Source of the DNA: Henriciella barbarensis
GTDB taxonomy: Bacteria; Pseudomonadota; Alphaproteobacteria; Caulobacterales; Hyphomonadaceae
DNA: 64,000 nucleotides
Assembly (NCBI RefSeq): GCF_003576345.1
Contig: NZ_QWGB01000008.1
Coordinates: forward strand, 94,775-158,774
Reading direction: 5' to 3'
This document shows, piece by piece, positions 8,292 to 17,530 of the stretch. The notes below the pieces were generated by a model. That model made no database searches. It had not been told where the DNA came from and was given only the letters and a program-made list of their open reading frames with translations. The translations under genes and the position numbers were made by a program. Within the stretch, counting starts at the first letter, position 1; every line of letters begins with the position of its first letter.

Positions 8292-9983
8292 ATGTATTAC
8301 GCGGAACTGAAGCGGGCCAATAATGAGCTCACCGGCCCCGGCGGCGACTTCGAGATTGTCGAGCAGGAAATCCTTGGCAACAGGATCCGGGCCTGGAAAA
8401 ACGCACCGCCCAGCGTGCGCGAAGTCTGGCTTGCGACGCTTGAATTCGCTGACCGCGATTATCTTGTCTACCATGATGAGAAGCTCACCTACGGCGAGAC
8501 ACACGCACTCACCAACTCAGTTGCGAACTGGCTATTTCAGCAGGGCGTCAAACCCGGAGACCGCGTCGCGATCTCTATGCGCAATTACCCCGAGTGGATG
8601 ATCATCTACTGGGCTTGTTGCGCCGTCGGCATCACTGTCGTTGGGATGAACGCCTGGTGGACAGCCGAAGAAATGGCCTACGCGCTGGAAGATTCCGATC
8701 CGGCTATCCTGTTTCTCGATGCTGAGCGCCTCGCCCGCGTCCGTCAGAAGCCAGACATGGTGAAAGGCACAAAACTCGTCGGTGTACGCCTTGATGACGT
8801 GCCTGAAGATGTCATCGACTGGAAAGATGTAATTGCAACAGGCGGCGACCTGCCAGATATCGCCGTCGATCCTGATAGCGATGCCTGCATTTTCTACACG
8901 TCCGGCACGACCGGCTTTCCGAAAGGCGCCCAGCTTACCCATCGCGGCTGTGTGTCGAACCTTTTCAACATGCTCTATGCACGCGCATCATCAGCGCTTG
9001 CGGTCATGTATGCGACGGGTGAAGTGCCGCCCGATCCGGCACCTGTCCCCGTCACGCTGATCAATACGCCGCTCTTCCACGTGACGGCGAACAATTGCGC
9101 GGCCTATGCCGTGACCGCCGCTGGCGGGACTATGGTGCTGATGTACAAATGGGAGGCGGGCGAAGCGCTGCGCCTTATCGAAAAGCATCGCGTAATGACA
9201 GTGAGCGGCGTGCCCGTCATGGCGCGCGAGCTGATCAACCATCCTGACTTCGAGAAGACAGACACGTCGAGCCTCCTGGCGCTTGGCGGGGGCGGTGCGC
9301 AGGTGCCCCCGGACCTTGTTCTGGCCATCGAGGAGAAAGTGTCCACTGCGCGGCCGAACACCGGATATGGCATGACGGAAACCTGCGGGATCATCACCTC
9401 CGTCGCTGCCGATTTCTATGTCGACAGGCCAGATAGCGTTGGCCCGGCCATGCCGAGCTATGAGGCCAAATGCGTCGATCCCGACGGCAATGATGTGCCA
9501 TTGGGCGAGCGCGGTGAGCTTTGGGTGCGTGGCTCATCGGTCATCAAAGGATATATCAACCGCCCTGACGCGACTGCTGAATCCATTACAGATGGCGGTT
9601 GGCTGCACACCGGCGACATCGCCAAGATCGATGAGGATGGCTTCATCTATATCGTCGACCGCAAGAAGGACATGGTTCTGCGAGGCGGCGAGAACATCTA
9701 CTGCGCCGAAGTTGAGGCCGCGCTCTATCGTCACAATGACGTTGCAGAATGCTCGGTATTCGGCATTCCCGATGAGCGGCTGGGCGAGGAAGTCGGCGCA
9801 GCGATTGTCGCAAAACCAGGCAAGCAGGTCAGCGAAGACACGATCCGCGAACATTGCGGAGCTATCATGGCGAAGCATAAAGTGCCCCGCTACATCTGGA
9901 TCCTGGATGAGCCCCTGCCCCGTAATGCGAGCGGCAAATTCCTCAAACGCGAGCTTCGCGACCGGCTTAGCGCCAAGGTCTGA
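8292..9983 (+). CDS. AMP-dependent acyl-CoA synthetase/ligase
   Basis: 563 aa from the ATG at 8292, which follows an AGGGCGG ribosome-binding site; an in-frame open stretch extends upstream but without good start context. It is an ANL superfamily enzyme. The AMP-binding P-loop is FYTSGTTGFPKGAQLTHRG (near 205-225), and the A5-type motif reads NTGYGMTET. The A7/A8 hinge region TGDIAKIDEDGFIYIVDR is followed by KKDMVLRGGENI. The C-terminal catalytic lysine lies in LPRNASGKFLKREL. It activates a carboxylic acid, probably a medium- or long-chain fatty acid or a similar acid, to its CoA thioester in the cytoplasm. The acyl-CoA dehydrogenase downstream would take such products. Confidence 0.93.
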   Translation: MYYAELKRANNELTGPGGDFEIVEQEILGNRIRAWKNAPPSVREVWLATLEFADRDYLVYHDEKLTYGETHALTNSVANWLFQQGVKPGDRVAISMRNYPEWMIIYWACCAVGITVVGMNAWWTAEEMAYALEDSDPAILFLDAERLARVRQKPDMVKGTKLVGVRLDDVPEDVIDWKDVIATGGDLPDIAVDPDSDACIFYTSGTTGFPKGAQLTHRGCVSNLFNMLYARASSALAVMYATGEVPPDPAPVPVTLINTPLFHVTANNCAAYAVTAAGGTMVLMYKWEAGEALRLIEKHRVMTVSGVPVMARELINHPDFEKTDTSSLLALGGGGAQVPPDLVLAIEEKVSTARPNTGYGMTETCGIITSVAADFYVDRPDSVGPAMPSYEAKCVDPDGNDVPLGERGELWVRGSSVIKGYINRPDATAESITDGGWLHTGDIAKIDEDGFIYIVDRKKDMVLRGGENIYCAEVEAALYRHNDVAECSVFGIPDERLGEEVGAAIVAKPGKQVSEDTIREHCGAIMAKHKVPRYIWILDEPLPRNASGKFLKRELRDRLSAKV

Positions 9984-9995
9984 GTTATTTGACCA

Positions 9996-10018
9996 GGCCG
10001 GACCTTCCAGGTCCGGCC
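9996..10018. terminator. Convergent hairpin between acyl-CoA ligase and LuxR regulator
   Basis: A 9-bp stem (GGCCGGACC with GGTCCGGCC) around a TTCCA loop lies 13 bases after the ligase stop and 4 bases before the convergent regulator stop. The T-run is weak on both strands, so it may act as a bidirectional or Rho-assisted terminator. Confidence 0.55.
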
Positions 10019-10021
10019 AGT

Positions 10022-10768
10022 CTATTCGTGCCCGATATATCCCAGCGTGGAGGCGCGCTGGATTGCTCTCGCCTTGCCGGCCACACCGAGCTTCGTCGCA
10101 CTATTGGTGATGTGAAACCGAACGGTTGGCACTGAAATATGCATAATGGTGGCGATCTCTGCATCCGTCTTGCCGGCAGCAGCCCATTTCAGGCACTGAA
10201 TTTCGCGCCGCGTCAGATAGACGGCAGGCCCCTGCGGGCCGAGGTCCCGGGCATCATGATAGGTTGCCACGAACCGGAGTGCGAGCGCGTGAAGATTTGC
10301 TGCGTTGGCAGCGAAGGTGTCGGAGAGGTCGATTTTCTCGTCTGATGCCCAAACAACCGCACCGATTGATCCGCCGGGCAGGTGCACCGGAGAAATGATG
10401 GCCGCACCGATGTTCGCCGCAGCATACTGTTCAGGCTTGGTTGCAGCGATCAGCGCCTCATTTCGGCGCCAGCTCATCACCTTGCCCCTGGAATAATAGA
10501 ATGGTTCCGCACACGTCCGAGTCGCGTGGACCAAGGTGGAGCGGAGCGCGAACATCCGATCTTTCCAGTATTCGAAACTCGGATCAATCCAGCGAAAGAT
10601 TGTTTCAGCGAACGGCCTGCCCGCTGTGTCGCACATGGGCAGAGGGCTGGAGATGTCCGCGCTTACGGCGTTGAATGGCAGCCCTATCTGCTTGCCGGCT
10701 TCGGCAACGGATCTGGCAAGCTTGAGCACATCGTCTTCAAGCGACTGGGAGGAGCAATTTTTGGGCAT
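10022..10768 (-). CDS. LuxR-family transcriptional regulator (autoinducer-binding-like domain plus HTH)
   Basis: 248 aa from the ATG at 10768 (MPKNCSSQ); the open frame extends 73 codons further but that part looks non-coding. The first 170 residues resemble the N-terminal ligand-binding domain of LuxR solos, best seen in the segment AAIISPVHLPGGSIGAVVWAS. The conserved tryptophan/tyrosine contacts of true acyl-homoserine-lactone receptors are not clear. The C-terminal 65 residues are a GerE/LuxR HTH: YLTRREIQCLKWAAAGKTD followed by EIATIMHISVPTVRFHI. No LuxI synthase is present in the window. It is divergent from the acyl-CoA dehydrogenase gene, so control of that gene is the simplest inference. 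Confidence 0.88.
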   Translation of the reverse strand: MPKNCSSQSLEDDVLKLARSVAEAGKQIGLPFNAVSADISSPLPMCDTAGRPFAETIFRWIDPSFEYWKDRMFALRSTLVHATRTCAEPFYYSRGKVMSWRRNEALIAATKPEQYAAANIGAAIISPVHLPGGSIGAVVWASDEKIDLSDTFAANAANLHALALRFVATYHDARDLGPQGPAVYLTRREIQCLKWAAAGKTDAEIATIMHISVPTVRFHITNSATKLGVAGKARAIQRASTLGYIGHE

Positions 10769-10833
10769 GATCTGACCTATTATTAGTATTAGCTTGTCGC
10801 TCACCGAATGAGTCTGCAAGCTTGCCGCAGAGA

Positions 10834-10847
10834 CAGGTCGACACCTG
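10834..10847. promoter_or_regulatory. Short inverted repeat in the LuxR/acyl-CoA dehydrogenase divergent gap
   Basis: CAGGT and ACCTG flank CGAC between the divergent starts at 10768 and 10873. The arms are only five bases, shorter than a classic 20-bp lux box, although ACCTG is a frequent lux-box half. It is a weak candidate operator for the adjacent LuxR-type protein. Confidence 0.25.
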
Positions 10848-10872
10848 CAAACAGAAGAGAAGGGTACGAGGG

Positions 10873-12075
10873 ATGAAGCTGGCACTGGAAAAGAAACACG
10901 AGCTATTTCGTGAAGAAGTCCGCACCTTTCTTGCTGAAAAGCTTCCACCAGAGCTCGCCGAGGCGGGCCGCCTGACCACGAGTTCATTCAGCGAACCCCA
11001 GCATAACCTGCCATGGCTCAAAATCCTGAATGAGAAGGGCTGGGCGGCGCCGCATTGGCCGAAAGAATATGGTGGCCCCGGTTGGGACGAGATGCAGAAG
11101 TACATCTTCGCATCCGAGTGCGCCAAGGCGGGCACACCGCCCCTCTCTCCGATGGGCCTGCAAATGGTCGGGCCCTGCATCATGGGCTACGGCACCGAAG
11201 AGCAGAAAGCCTACTACCTCCCCCGCATCCTGAATGGTGAGGATTATTGGTGCCAGGGCTACTCAGAGCCAGGTTCAGGGTCTGACCTTGCGAGCCTGCA
11301 GATGCGCGCCGTCTCCGACGGCGATGACTATGTCCTCAACGGTTCGAAAATCTGGACGACGCAAGCCCACCACGCCAACAAGATGTTCTGCCTCGTCCGG
11401 ACGTCGACAGACGGTAAGCCGCAACAGGGCATCACCTTCCTCCTGCTGGACATGAATACGCCGGGTATTCGAGTCGAACCCATTATTACCATCGCTGGTG
11501 AGCATGAAGTGAACCAGGTTTTCTTCGATGATGTCCGCGTGCCTAAATCCGGGCGTCTTGGCGAAGAAAATGACGGATGGACAGTTGCGAAGTACCTTCT
11601 TGAGTTTGAACGTGGCGGTGGCTCATCAGCCGGAATCGAAGCGGCCCTCGAACGCGTCCGTGTGATGGCCCATGCCGAGGCCGGTACGGATGGAAAGCCG
11701 CTTGCGAGCGATCCGGCGTTCAAGCGCCGTTTCTCCGATACCAAAATTGCGCTGGAAGCCATCACCGTCACCGAGCAGCGGGTCGCCTCTGCGCTCGCAG
11801 GGGGCCAAAATCCAGGCGCAGCCTCATCGATGCTCAAGACAGCCCGAACCGAGATGATGCAGAGAATTGATACGCTCGGCATTGAGGCGGCCGGTTTCTA
11901 CGGCAATGTCGACCAGATGGCAGCACGTCAGCCCGGCTCAAATGTTGAACCTGTCGGGCCTGCGCATAGCCTGACAGCCATGCCGCGTTATCTCAACAAT
12001 CGCGCCGCTTCCATTTATGGCGGTTCGAACGAAGTGCAGAGGAACGTCATGGCGAAGCTGCTTCTGAACCTTTAG
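10873..12075 (+). CDS. Acyl-CoA dehydrogenase family protein
   Basis: 400 aa from the ATG at 10873, preceded by a purine-rich AGGGTACGAGGG. It has the three-part acyl-CoA dehydrogenase fold: an N-terminal helical domain with APHWPKEYGGPGWD, a middle beta domain with CQGYSEPGSGSDLASLQ (FAD/substrate contacts) and KIWTTQAHHA, and a C-terminal helical domain. The last block reads YGGSNEVQRNVMAKLLL, so the position where medium-chain enzymes carry the catalytic glutamate (YEG) is a glycine. This variant is common in FadE-type enzymes and implies a base elsewhere. It should catalyse FAD-dependent alpha,beta-desaturation of an acyl-CoA. A TonB receptor follows. Confidence 0.92.
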   Translation: MKLALEKKHELFREEVRTFLAEKLPPELAEAGRLTTSSFSEPQHNLPWLKILNEKGWAAPHWPKEYGGPGWDEMQKYIFASECAKAGTPPLSPMGLQMVGPCIMGYGTEEQKAYYLPRILNGEDYWCQGYSEPGSGSDLASLQMRAVSDGDDYVLNGSKIWTTQAHHANKMFCLVRTSTDGKPQQGITFLLLDMNTPGIRVEPIITIAGEHEVNQVFFDDVRVPKSGRLGEENDGWTVAKYLLEFERGGGSSAGIEAALERVRVMAHAEAGTDGKPLASDPAFKRRFSDTKIALEAITVTEQRVASALAGGQNPGAASSMLKTARTEMMQRIDTLGIEAAGFYGNVDQMAARQPGSNVEPVGPAHSLTAMPRYLNNRAASIYGGSNEVQRNVMAKLLLNL

Positions 12076-12193
12076 GGCGTGTTGCAGATTTGCATCCCCT
12101 GTCACTTTCGATAGCTTGTTTGGGAATGGCAGTTTGACGACCCTCTCTGGGTAAAAACAACCGGTCAGAAGCCGGAATCCCAGGGAGGAAAAT

Positions 12194-12270
12194 TTGATCC
12201 AACGAGCAACCTTACGCCACACCCTCATCTCGAGCACAGCCATCGCGCTCGAGCGGGTCTGTCACCAGCC
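12194..12270 (+). other. Out-of-frame signal peptide of the following TonB receptor
   Basis: A GGAGG site at 12184-12188 sits 5 bases before a TTG at 12194. That frame encodes a signal-peptide start (MIQRATLRHTLISSTAIAL) and then runs into unrelated sequence and a stop. The receptor frame, one register away, encodes the expected end of the signal and mature start (AGLSPAFAQDTATD) from about 12253. Loss of one base around 12245-12256 joins the two. TTG starts are also used by the receptors at 58257 and 61851, supporting this start. Confidence 0.7.
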
Positions 12271-12357
12271 TTTGCGCAGGACACTGCGACCGATGAGGCG
12301 GTAACGACCACACAGCCTGCGCCGGAGGAATCGCAGCGCCGCCTCACCTCCATCCAG

Positions 12358-14829
12358 GTGACGGCGCAGCGGCGCGAAGAATCTGTGCTCGATGTTCCGA
12401 TGTCGATCCAGGCGTTTGGCGAAGACCAGATTGAAGACCTTCGGGTCGACAGCGTCGATGACCTGCAATCGGTTATCCCGAGTTTCTCTGTCTCCCAATC
12501 CTATCAGGGCGTGCCGACCTACACGCTTCGCGGCATTGGTTTTAACACGATCAATGTGTCGGCGACCTCCACCGTTGGTACCTATGTCGACGAAGTCGCC
12601 TATCCGTTTCCGTTCATGAACTCCGGCCCGGTCTTCGACGTGAACCGCGTCGAAGTTCTCAAAGGTCCGCAAGGCACCCTCTTCGGTCGCAACACCACGG
12701 CTGGCCTGATCAACGTCGTCACCAACAAGCCGTCCGATGAGTTTGAAGCCTTTGCTGTGGCCGATGTCGGCAATTACGAGACCTTCAACTATGAAGGCAT
12801 GATCAACCTGCCAATCGCTGACACGCTCCAGTTCCGTCTGGCCGCCCGTCAGGAAACGAGCGACGAGGGCTGGCAGCGTTCGGACACTCGCCCGAATGAA
12901 GAGCGCGGCAAGATCGACAAGCTAGGCTTCCGCGCCGCTCTCGCCTGGCAGCCTACGAGCAATCTCGATGTGGACCTTTCATGGAATGGCTGGACGAACC
13001 AGTCCGACACGATTGGCGGCCAGGCTATCGGTCTGACCCCGGCCACCAATCCCTTCAGCCCGTTTGCAGGTGGCGGCGCGGGTGCGAACGCCCCTGGCGT
13101 AGTCGACTATGTGCTGAACAATAATCCAACCTCTGCCGAGCAGGCGGACTGGGCCCCGCTTGGTGCCCGCGCCAATAGCGAGTTTGGTATCTCCGGTCTC
13201 AATGGGCCGCTTGAGGAAGACTCGACCTTCAATGCCTACAAACTTGGCATCGACTGGGGTCTTGATAACGGCATGCGCATCGTTTCGCTGACCGGATACA
13301 ATGAACTGGAACGTGAAGCACTTCTGGACTGGTCCGGCGCGCCTGCTGCGGTCCTGCTGCAGGACATCGAAGCTGAAATCGAATCGTTCAGCCAGGAAAT
13401 CCGCCTCGAAGGATCGAACGGAATCGCGGACTGGATGGTGGGCGCATACTACTCCAAGGACGAAATCACCGACTCGAACCAGACTCTGTTGCGGGATAAC
13501 GCCAACAGTAACTTCATCAGTTCTGTTGCGACAGGCCTCGCCTACGATACAGAGAACACGCTGCGGCTTCTCAACCCTGCCCTTATTCAGCTTGAACAGG
13601 CAAACCCTGCGGCCTATGCGGCAGCGATTGCGCAACAGACTGCGTTTATAAACTCCCTCAACGTTGATCCGGAAACTGGCCTGCCATACTCGCCGGGCGA
13701 AATCCTTGGCTCGTTCCAGAAGTACCGCGACATCGGCCAGTTCGAGTCGACGAGTGCGAGCATTTTCGCCAATGCCAACTGGCGCCTGACCAATGAGTGG
13801 GAGCTCATTACCGGCATCCGCTACACAGAGGATGAGCAGGACTATATCGGCTGCTCCGCTGATATTGACGGCTCAATGCAGCCGAACGTGAATATCTTCA
13901 ACCGGTTCTTCTTTGTCGGTTTCTATCCGGATGTGAACACGCCGCCAGCGCCGCTGCTGGAGAATGGCTGTAACACCTACAGCAACATCCAGAACACTTT
14001 CGGCCCGGTCGACTCAAATGTGAAAGAAGACAATGTCTCCTGGCGCGTCGTGGCAAACTACACGCCAGAGCGTTTTGAGGACCTCCTGCTCTTCGCGTCT
14101 GTTTCGAAAGGCTACAAGTCGGCTGCGACGCCTGTAAACGCCGCCTCCAAGGCAGAGCAGAACTTTCCTGCCACGCAGGAGAGCCTGCTGGCCTATGAAG
14201 TCGGCATGAAGGCAGGTCTTCTCGACGGCCGCATGCAGGCAAACGCTGCCCTGTTCTACTATGACTACACGGACAAGCAGGGCGCCCAGTTCTTCCCGGA
14301 TCCAATCTACACGGCGCTTTCTCAGCTCCAGAACGCCCCGGAAGCTGAAGCCTATGGCCTTGATGCTGAAATCACATGGTTGCTGACAGATGATCTGACG
14401 GCAATTGGTGGCCTGACCCTACTCAACACGGAGTATGGCAGCTTCGAAACGTTCGATTTTGCGGGGCGTCCAACTAACGTCCAAGGCGACCCATTCCTGT
14501 ACAGCCCCGAAACGGCGGCCAGCCTGACCTTCCTGTATGATCGTCCGCTGAATGACAGCCTCGGCTTCTCAGCGGCGCTCAACGGCCGCTGGCAGAGCGA
14601 CTCTACGGCAGGCGACCCGGACAATGAGCTCTACAACATCGACTCCTATGGCGTGCTCAATGGCTCCATCGCCCTTTATTCCATCAATGATGGCTGGGAA
14701 GTCTCGCTCTGGGGCAAGAACCTCACCGACGAGTATTACTGGCAACAGATCACCTCAAATGCGAACGTGATCATGCGCTTTGCCGGCAAGCCGCGGACCT
14801 ATGGTGCGAGCCTATCTTACCGGTTCTAA
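12358..14829 (+). CDS. TonB-dependent outer-membrane receptor (5' end frameshifted)
   Basis: 823 aa are open from a GTG at 12358, but coding similarity extends upstream to about 12253 in this frame and to the TTG at 12194 in another (separate entry). The plug domain starts at VTAQRREESVLDVPMSIQAF, with LRGIGFNTINVS and the typical VEVLKGPQGTLFGRNTTAG. A long beta-barrel ends in YGASLSYRF, whose terminal phenylalanine is the outer-membrane insertion signal. It imports a scarce ligand across the outer membrane using ExbBD/TonB energy; in this organism group such receptors often take up lipids, aromatics or glycans. The frameshift would leave the protein without an export signal, so it may be a pseudogene or a sequencing error. 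A terminator follows. Confidence 0.8.
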   Translation: MTAQRREESVLDVPMSIQAFGEDQIEDLRVDSVDDLQSVIPSFSVSQSYQGVPTYTLRGIGFNTINVSATSTVGTYVDEVAYPFPFMNSGPVFDVNRVEVLKGPQGTLFGRNTTAGLINVVTNKPSDEFEAFAVADVGNYETFNYEGMINLPIADTLQFRLAARQETSDEGWQRSDTRPNEERGKIDKLGFRAALAWQPTSNLDVDLSWNGWTNQSDTIGGQAIGLTPATNPFSPFAGGGAGANAPGVVDYVLNNNPTSAEQADWAPLGARANSEFGISGLNGPLEEDSTFNAYKLGIDWGLDNGMRIVSLTGYNELEREALLDWSGAPAAVLLQDIEAEIESFSQEIRLEGSNGIADWMVGAYYSKDEITDSNQTLLRDNANSNFISSVATGLAYDTENTLRLLNPALIQLEQANPAAYAAAIAQQTAFINSLNVDPETGLPYSPGEILGSFQKYRDIGQFESTSASIFANANWRLTNEWELITGIRYTEDEQDYIGCSADIDGSMQPNVNIFNRFFFVGFYPDVNTPPAPLLENGCNTYSNIQNTFGPVDSNVKEDNVSWRVVANYTPERFEDLLLFASVSKGYKSAATPVNAASKAEQNFPATQESLLAYEVGMKAGLLDGRMQANAALFYYDYTDKQGAQFFPDPIYTALSQLQNAPEAEAYGLDAEITWLLTDDLTAIGGLTLLNTEYGSFETFDFAGRPTNVQGDPFLYSPETAASLTFLYDRPLNDSLGFSAALNGRWQSDSTAGDPDNELYNIDSYGVLNGSIALYSINDGWEVSLWGKNLTDEYYWQQITSNANVIMRFAGKPRTYGASLSYRF

Positions 14830-14860
14830 ACCAGTAGCGTTTCAACTACTCACAAACGAG

Positions 14861-14890
14861 AAGTGCCGACCTCACGAGGTCGGCACTTTT
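14861..14890 (+). terminator. Intrinsic terminator after the TonB receptor
   Basis: A perfect 12-bp stem (AAGTGCCGACCT with AGGTCGGCACTT) around a CACG loop, followed by more T residues, lies 32 bases after the receptor stop. The A pair at the foot of the stem lets it work weakly in the opposite direction too. Confidence 0.88.
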
Positions 14891-14943
14891 GTATTGATCT
14901 AATGAAAAATGAACGCACGACGCCGGCTCAAGAGCTGACTAGC

Positions 14944-15192
14944 TTAATGCCTGGTCTTTTCGATAATCTCGTCGGCGCGGACGCGAACCGTCATGCTCGC
15001 GCGAATTGAATCGCTCATTTCGGAAGCAGCCTGCTCGATCGCATCGGCTTCACAGGCATTTGCAAGCAGCACGAGCGCTTCGCTCAAAAGCATCATCGAT
15101 GTCGCCCGGTCACGTTCAGTTCCCGGCAGATCAACGCGATGATCTTCGAGATTAAGCAGGACGGTCTCACCGTCCATAATACAGAGCTTCAT
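14944..15192 (-). CDS. Small hypothetical protein, 82 aa
   Basis: A GGGGGGAG ribosome-binding site precedes the ATG at 15192, which supports translation. The protein begins MKLCIMDGETVLLNLEDHRV, followed by an amphipathic helix region LSEALVLLANACEADAIEQAASEM and a charged tail. No membrane segment, signal peptide or known motif was seen. It stands alone between a terminator and the MFS gene's downstream end. I do not recognise it. Confidence 0.55.
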   Translation of the reverse strand: MKLCIMDGETVLLNLEDHRVDLPGTERDRATSMMLLSEALVLLANACEADAIEQAASEMSDSIRASMTVRVRADEIIEKTRH

Positions 15193-15289
15193 TGAACTCC
15201 CCCCTTCCCCACATGTACGCTAACCAGTGGTTTGAGGCCTTGTCCAGTCCTGTTCTCCCGTCGCGCGAAATGTCCGTGTCCGGAACAGC

Positions 15290-16594
15290 TCAAGTGTCGA
15301 TGCTCGCTTTCATCGCTCGCGCGGCGTCGTCGCGATAATAGCGCGCGGCGAGCAAAAGGCAGATAACACTCGCCGCGTTGAATCCGAGGATCACCTTCAG
15401 CGCGCTTGCGAGCGGGCTTTCATGCCCAGTAGCGGCGAAATAATCACTGATTGTACCTGCGATCAGCGGTCCGCCGCCAATACCGATAAGGGTCAGGCAG
15501 AAAAGCGTAAACGCCGCCCCGACCGAGCGCATCCGTACGCGCACCAGTTCCTGCGTCGCTGTATAAGCGATAGACGCGTAGATAAGGCCGACTAAGCTCG
15601 GCACGATGTTCCAGACATAGGCCATCTCGACAGTACGGGCGCTCAGGAACATCCACGCGAACGGCAGCGCAATCGCACTCGTTGCGGCAATTATCCAGGG
15701 CCGCCAGCGTAAATCTTTGGTAGAGAGGCGGTCGCAGGCTGCCCCGATGATCATGGCCCCCGCACCGCCAACACCGCCAATCAGAAGACCTAGCGGCAGC
15801 GAAACATCCTGAGGCTGCAAGTCGAATGTGCGTTGCAGATAGCTGGATGTGAATGCGACGAACGCATTCGCCGAAATGCAGATGAGAAGGCAGCCGAGCA
15901 GGATCAGCATGTAGCTGCGCTGGCTCAGCATGAATTTCACCGTCTCGCCGAAACCCGGCGCGTCCTCTGTCGGCTGGCTCGCGTCGGAAAATCCACGGAC
16001 TGGTTCTCTGACCGTAAACCGAACCAGAAGCGCGAGCAGAAGGCCCGGAATCCCGGCCGCGAAGAATGCCGCACGCCAGCCGAAGTGTGCGTAGACATAA
16101 GCACCGAGGATGTAGCCAATCATGATCCCGAAGCCGATACCACACGTGTATACGCCAAGTGCGAAGGCCCGTTGTTGAGGCGGATATAGGTCGGCGATCA
16201 TGCTCGTGGCTGGTGGTGTGCCACCGGACTCCCCTATGCCCACCCCCATACGCGCGAAGAAAAGATGCCAGAAGTTTTGCGCAAAACCCGAAAGCGCCGT
16301 CATGCCTGACCATATGGTGAGCGCCAGAGCGATGATATTTCGCCGGTTGCCCCTATCCGCCCACATGGCAACCGGAATGCCGAGCGTTGCATAGAGGGCG
16401 GCAAACGCAAGGCCCGTGAGCCAGCCGATCTGGCCATCAGAGAAGCCGAACTCGGCTTTGATCGGCTCGATCACGGTGATGAGGATTTGCCGGTCGACAT
16501 GGTTGAATGTGTAGACAAGAGTCAGGACAGCAAGCACCCAGGCTCGCCCGGGAACAGATCTGGTGCTCGGGGCGGCTGCTTGCTGGTTCATCAC
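15290..16594 (-). CDS. Major facilitator superfamily transporter
   Basis: 434 aa with twelve predicted membrane helices in two halves. The loop 2-3 signature appears as GIPVAMWADRGNRRN, and GVGIGESGGTPPATSMIADL marks helix 4-5, as in the spinster-like/ACS-type MFS proteins common in sphingomonads and Caulobacterales. The N-terminal polar leader is about 15 residues. It starts inside the stop of the upstream hydrolase (ATGA overlap), so the two are co-transcribed. It probably moves a small organic acid or a degradation product across the inner membrane; substrate unknown. Confidence 0.92.
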   Translation of the reverse strand: MMNQQAAAPSTRSVPGRAWVLAVLTLVYTFNHVDRQILITVIEPIKAEFGFSDGQIGWLTGLAFAALYATLGIPVAMWADRGNRRNIIALALTIWSGMTALSGFAQNFWHLFFARMGVGIGESGGTPPATSMIADLYPPQQRAFALGVYTCGIGFGIMIGYILGAYVYAHFGWRAAFFAAGIPGLLLALLVRFTVREPVRGFSDASQPTEDAPGFGETVKFMLSQRSYMLILLGCLLICISANAFVAFTSSYLQRTFDLQPQDVSLPLGLLIGGVGGAGAMIIGAACDRLSTKDLRWRPWIIAATSAIALPFAWMFLSARTVEMAYVWNIVPSLVGLIYASIAYTATQELVRVRMRSVGAAFTLFCLTLIGIGGGPLIAGTISDYFAATGHESPLASALKVILGFNAASVICLLLAARYYRDDAARAMKASIDT

Positions 16595-17451
16595 TTTGAT
16601 TCCAATAGCTGAAGGAAGGTGGAAATGGCGCTGACGGAGGTCGGCTCATCAAGGATCGGTGTGTGACCGCGGTTCGGGATCGTCACCAATTCGCTGGCAG
16701 GATGCCTGCGCGCCATCCGCCGGGCCGTTGATTTAGAAAGAATGTCTGAGGTTTCACCGCGAAGGATCAGCAGCGGCACCGATCTAAGCGATCCGAACAT
16801 TCGCCACATCGCGAACTTTGTCAGCGGCCCTGCCTTCGCCTCACCGAGCGATCGCGTGATGGCCGGGTCGTAGTCTGCGCGCACGGAGCCATCCTCTTGC
16901 TCGCGCCAGGTCCGCTTTGCAAATGCCATCCAGTCTTTACCGGTGAAGTCCGGAAAAGCGTCGGCTTGCGCGGCTTTCACCTTTTCGGCTGCTGCCTGCC
17001 ATGTTGGGACTGGCTTTGGGTCCTGCGAATAGGCTGCAATGCGTGCAAGTCCCGCTGGATTTACCACGGGGCCGACATCGTTGAGAACCATGCCAGAAAC
17101 GCGCTCGGGCGCAACCTTCGCCATGATCATGGCCATCAAGCCGCCCATGGAAGTTCCGATCAGCGCCATGCGGGAAAGCTGAAGCTGGTCAGCAAGCGCG
17201 AACATGTCCTGGGCGTAAATTTGCGGCGAGTAGGTGTCGGGATTTGTGGTCCAGTCGGACTGGCCCCGGCCTCGAACGTCGACTGCGATGAACCGGTAGC
17301 GATCACCGAGCCGCTCAATCATCGGCTCGAAATCCTTATGGTTGCGGGTTAGCCCATGCATGCAAAGCACGCTGAGCGGCGCATCCTCAGGGCCATAGGA
17401 TTTCGCAAACAGGTCGAGACCGTCAGCAGACTTGTAATGAATATCGCTCAA
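16591..17451 (-). CDS. Alpha/beta hydrolase
   Basis: A TTG at 17451 has GGGA six bases upstream and gives about 286 aa; a GTG at 17490 is the alternative. The protein has an alpha/beta-hydrolase core: the HGLTRN oxyanion region, AVDVRGRGQSDW, the nucleophile elbow GTSMGG with serine intact, a late acidic residue in ILRGETSDIL, and a final histidine in NRGHTPILDEP. The C-terminal placement of these residues matches esterase, lactonase or C-C hydrolase members. It overlaps the MFS gene by 4 bases, so transport and hydrolysis of one compound is the likely theme, and a TonB receptor gene lies immediately upstream on the same strand. Confidence 0.9.
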   Translation of the reverse strand: MSDIHYKSADGLDLFAKSYGPEDAPLSVLCMHGLTRNHKDFEPMIERLGDRYRFIAVDVRGRGQSDWTTNPDTYSPQIYAQDMFALADQLQLSRMALIGTSMGGLMAMIMAKVAPERVSGMVLNDVGPVVNPAGLARIAAYSQDPKPVPTWQAAAEKVKAAQADAFPDFTGKDWMAFAKRTWREQEDGSVRADYDPAITRSLGEAKAGPLTKFAMWRMFGSLRSVPLLILRGETSDILSKSTARRMARRHPASELVTIPNRGHTPILDEPTSVSAISTFLQLLESK

Positions 17452-17530
17452 AGCGCATCCCTGCCGTAAAAATCGGGGTACGGCCGGCACGAAACAGCGC
17501 CCGCCGCACCCCTTGGGAGGAGAGATCTGG

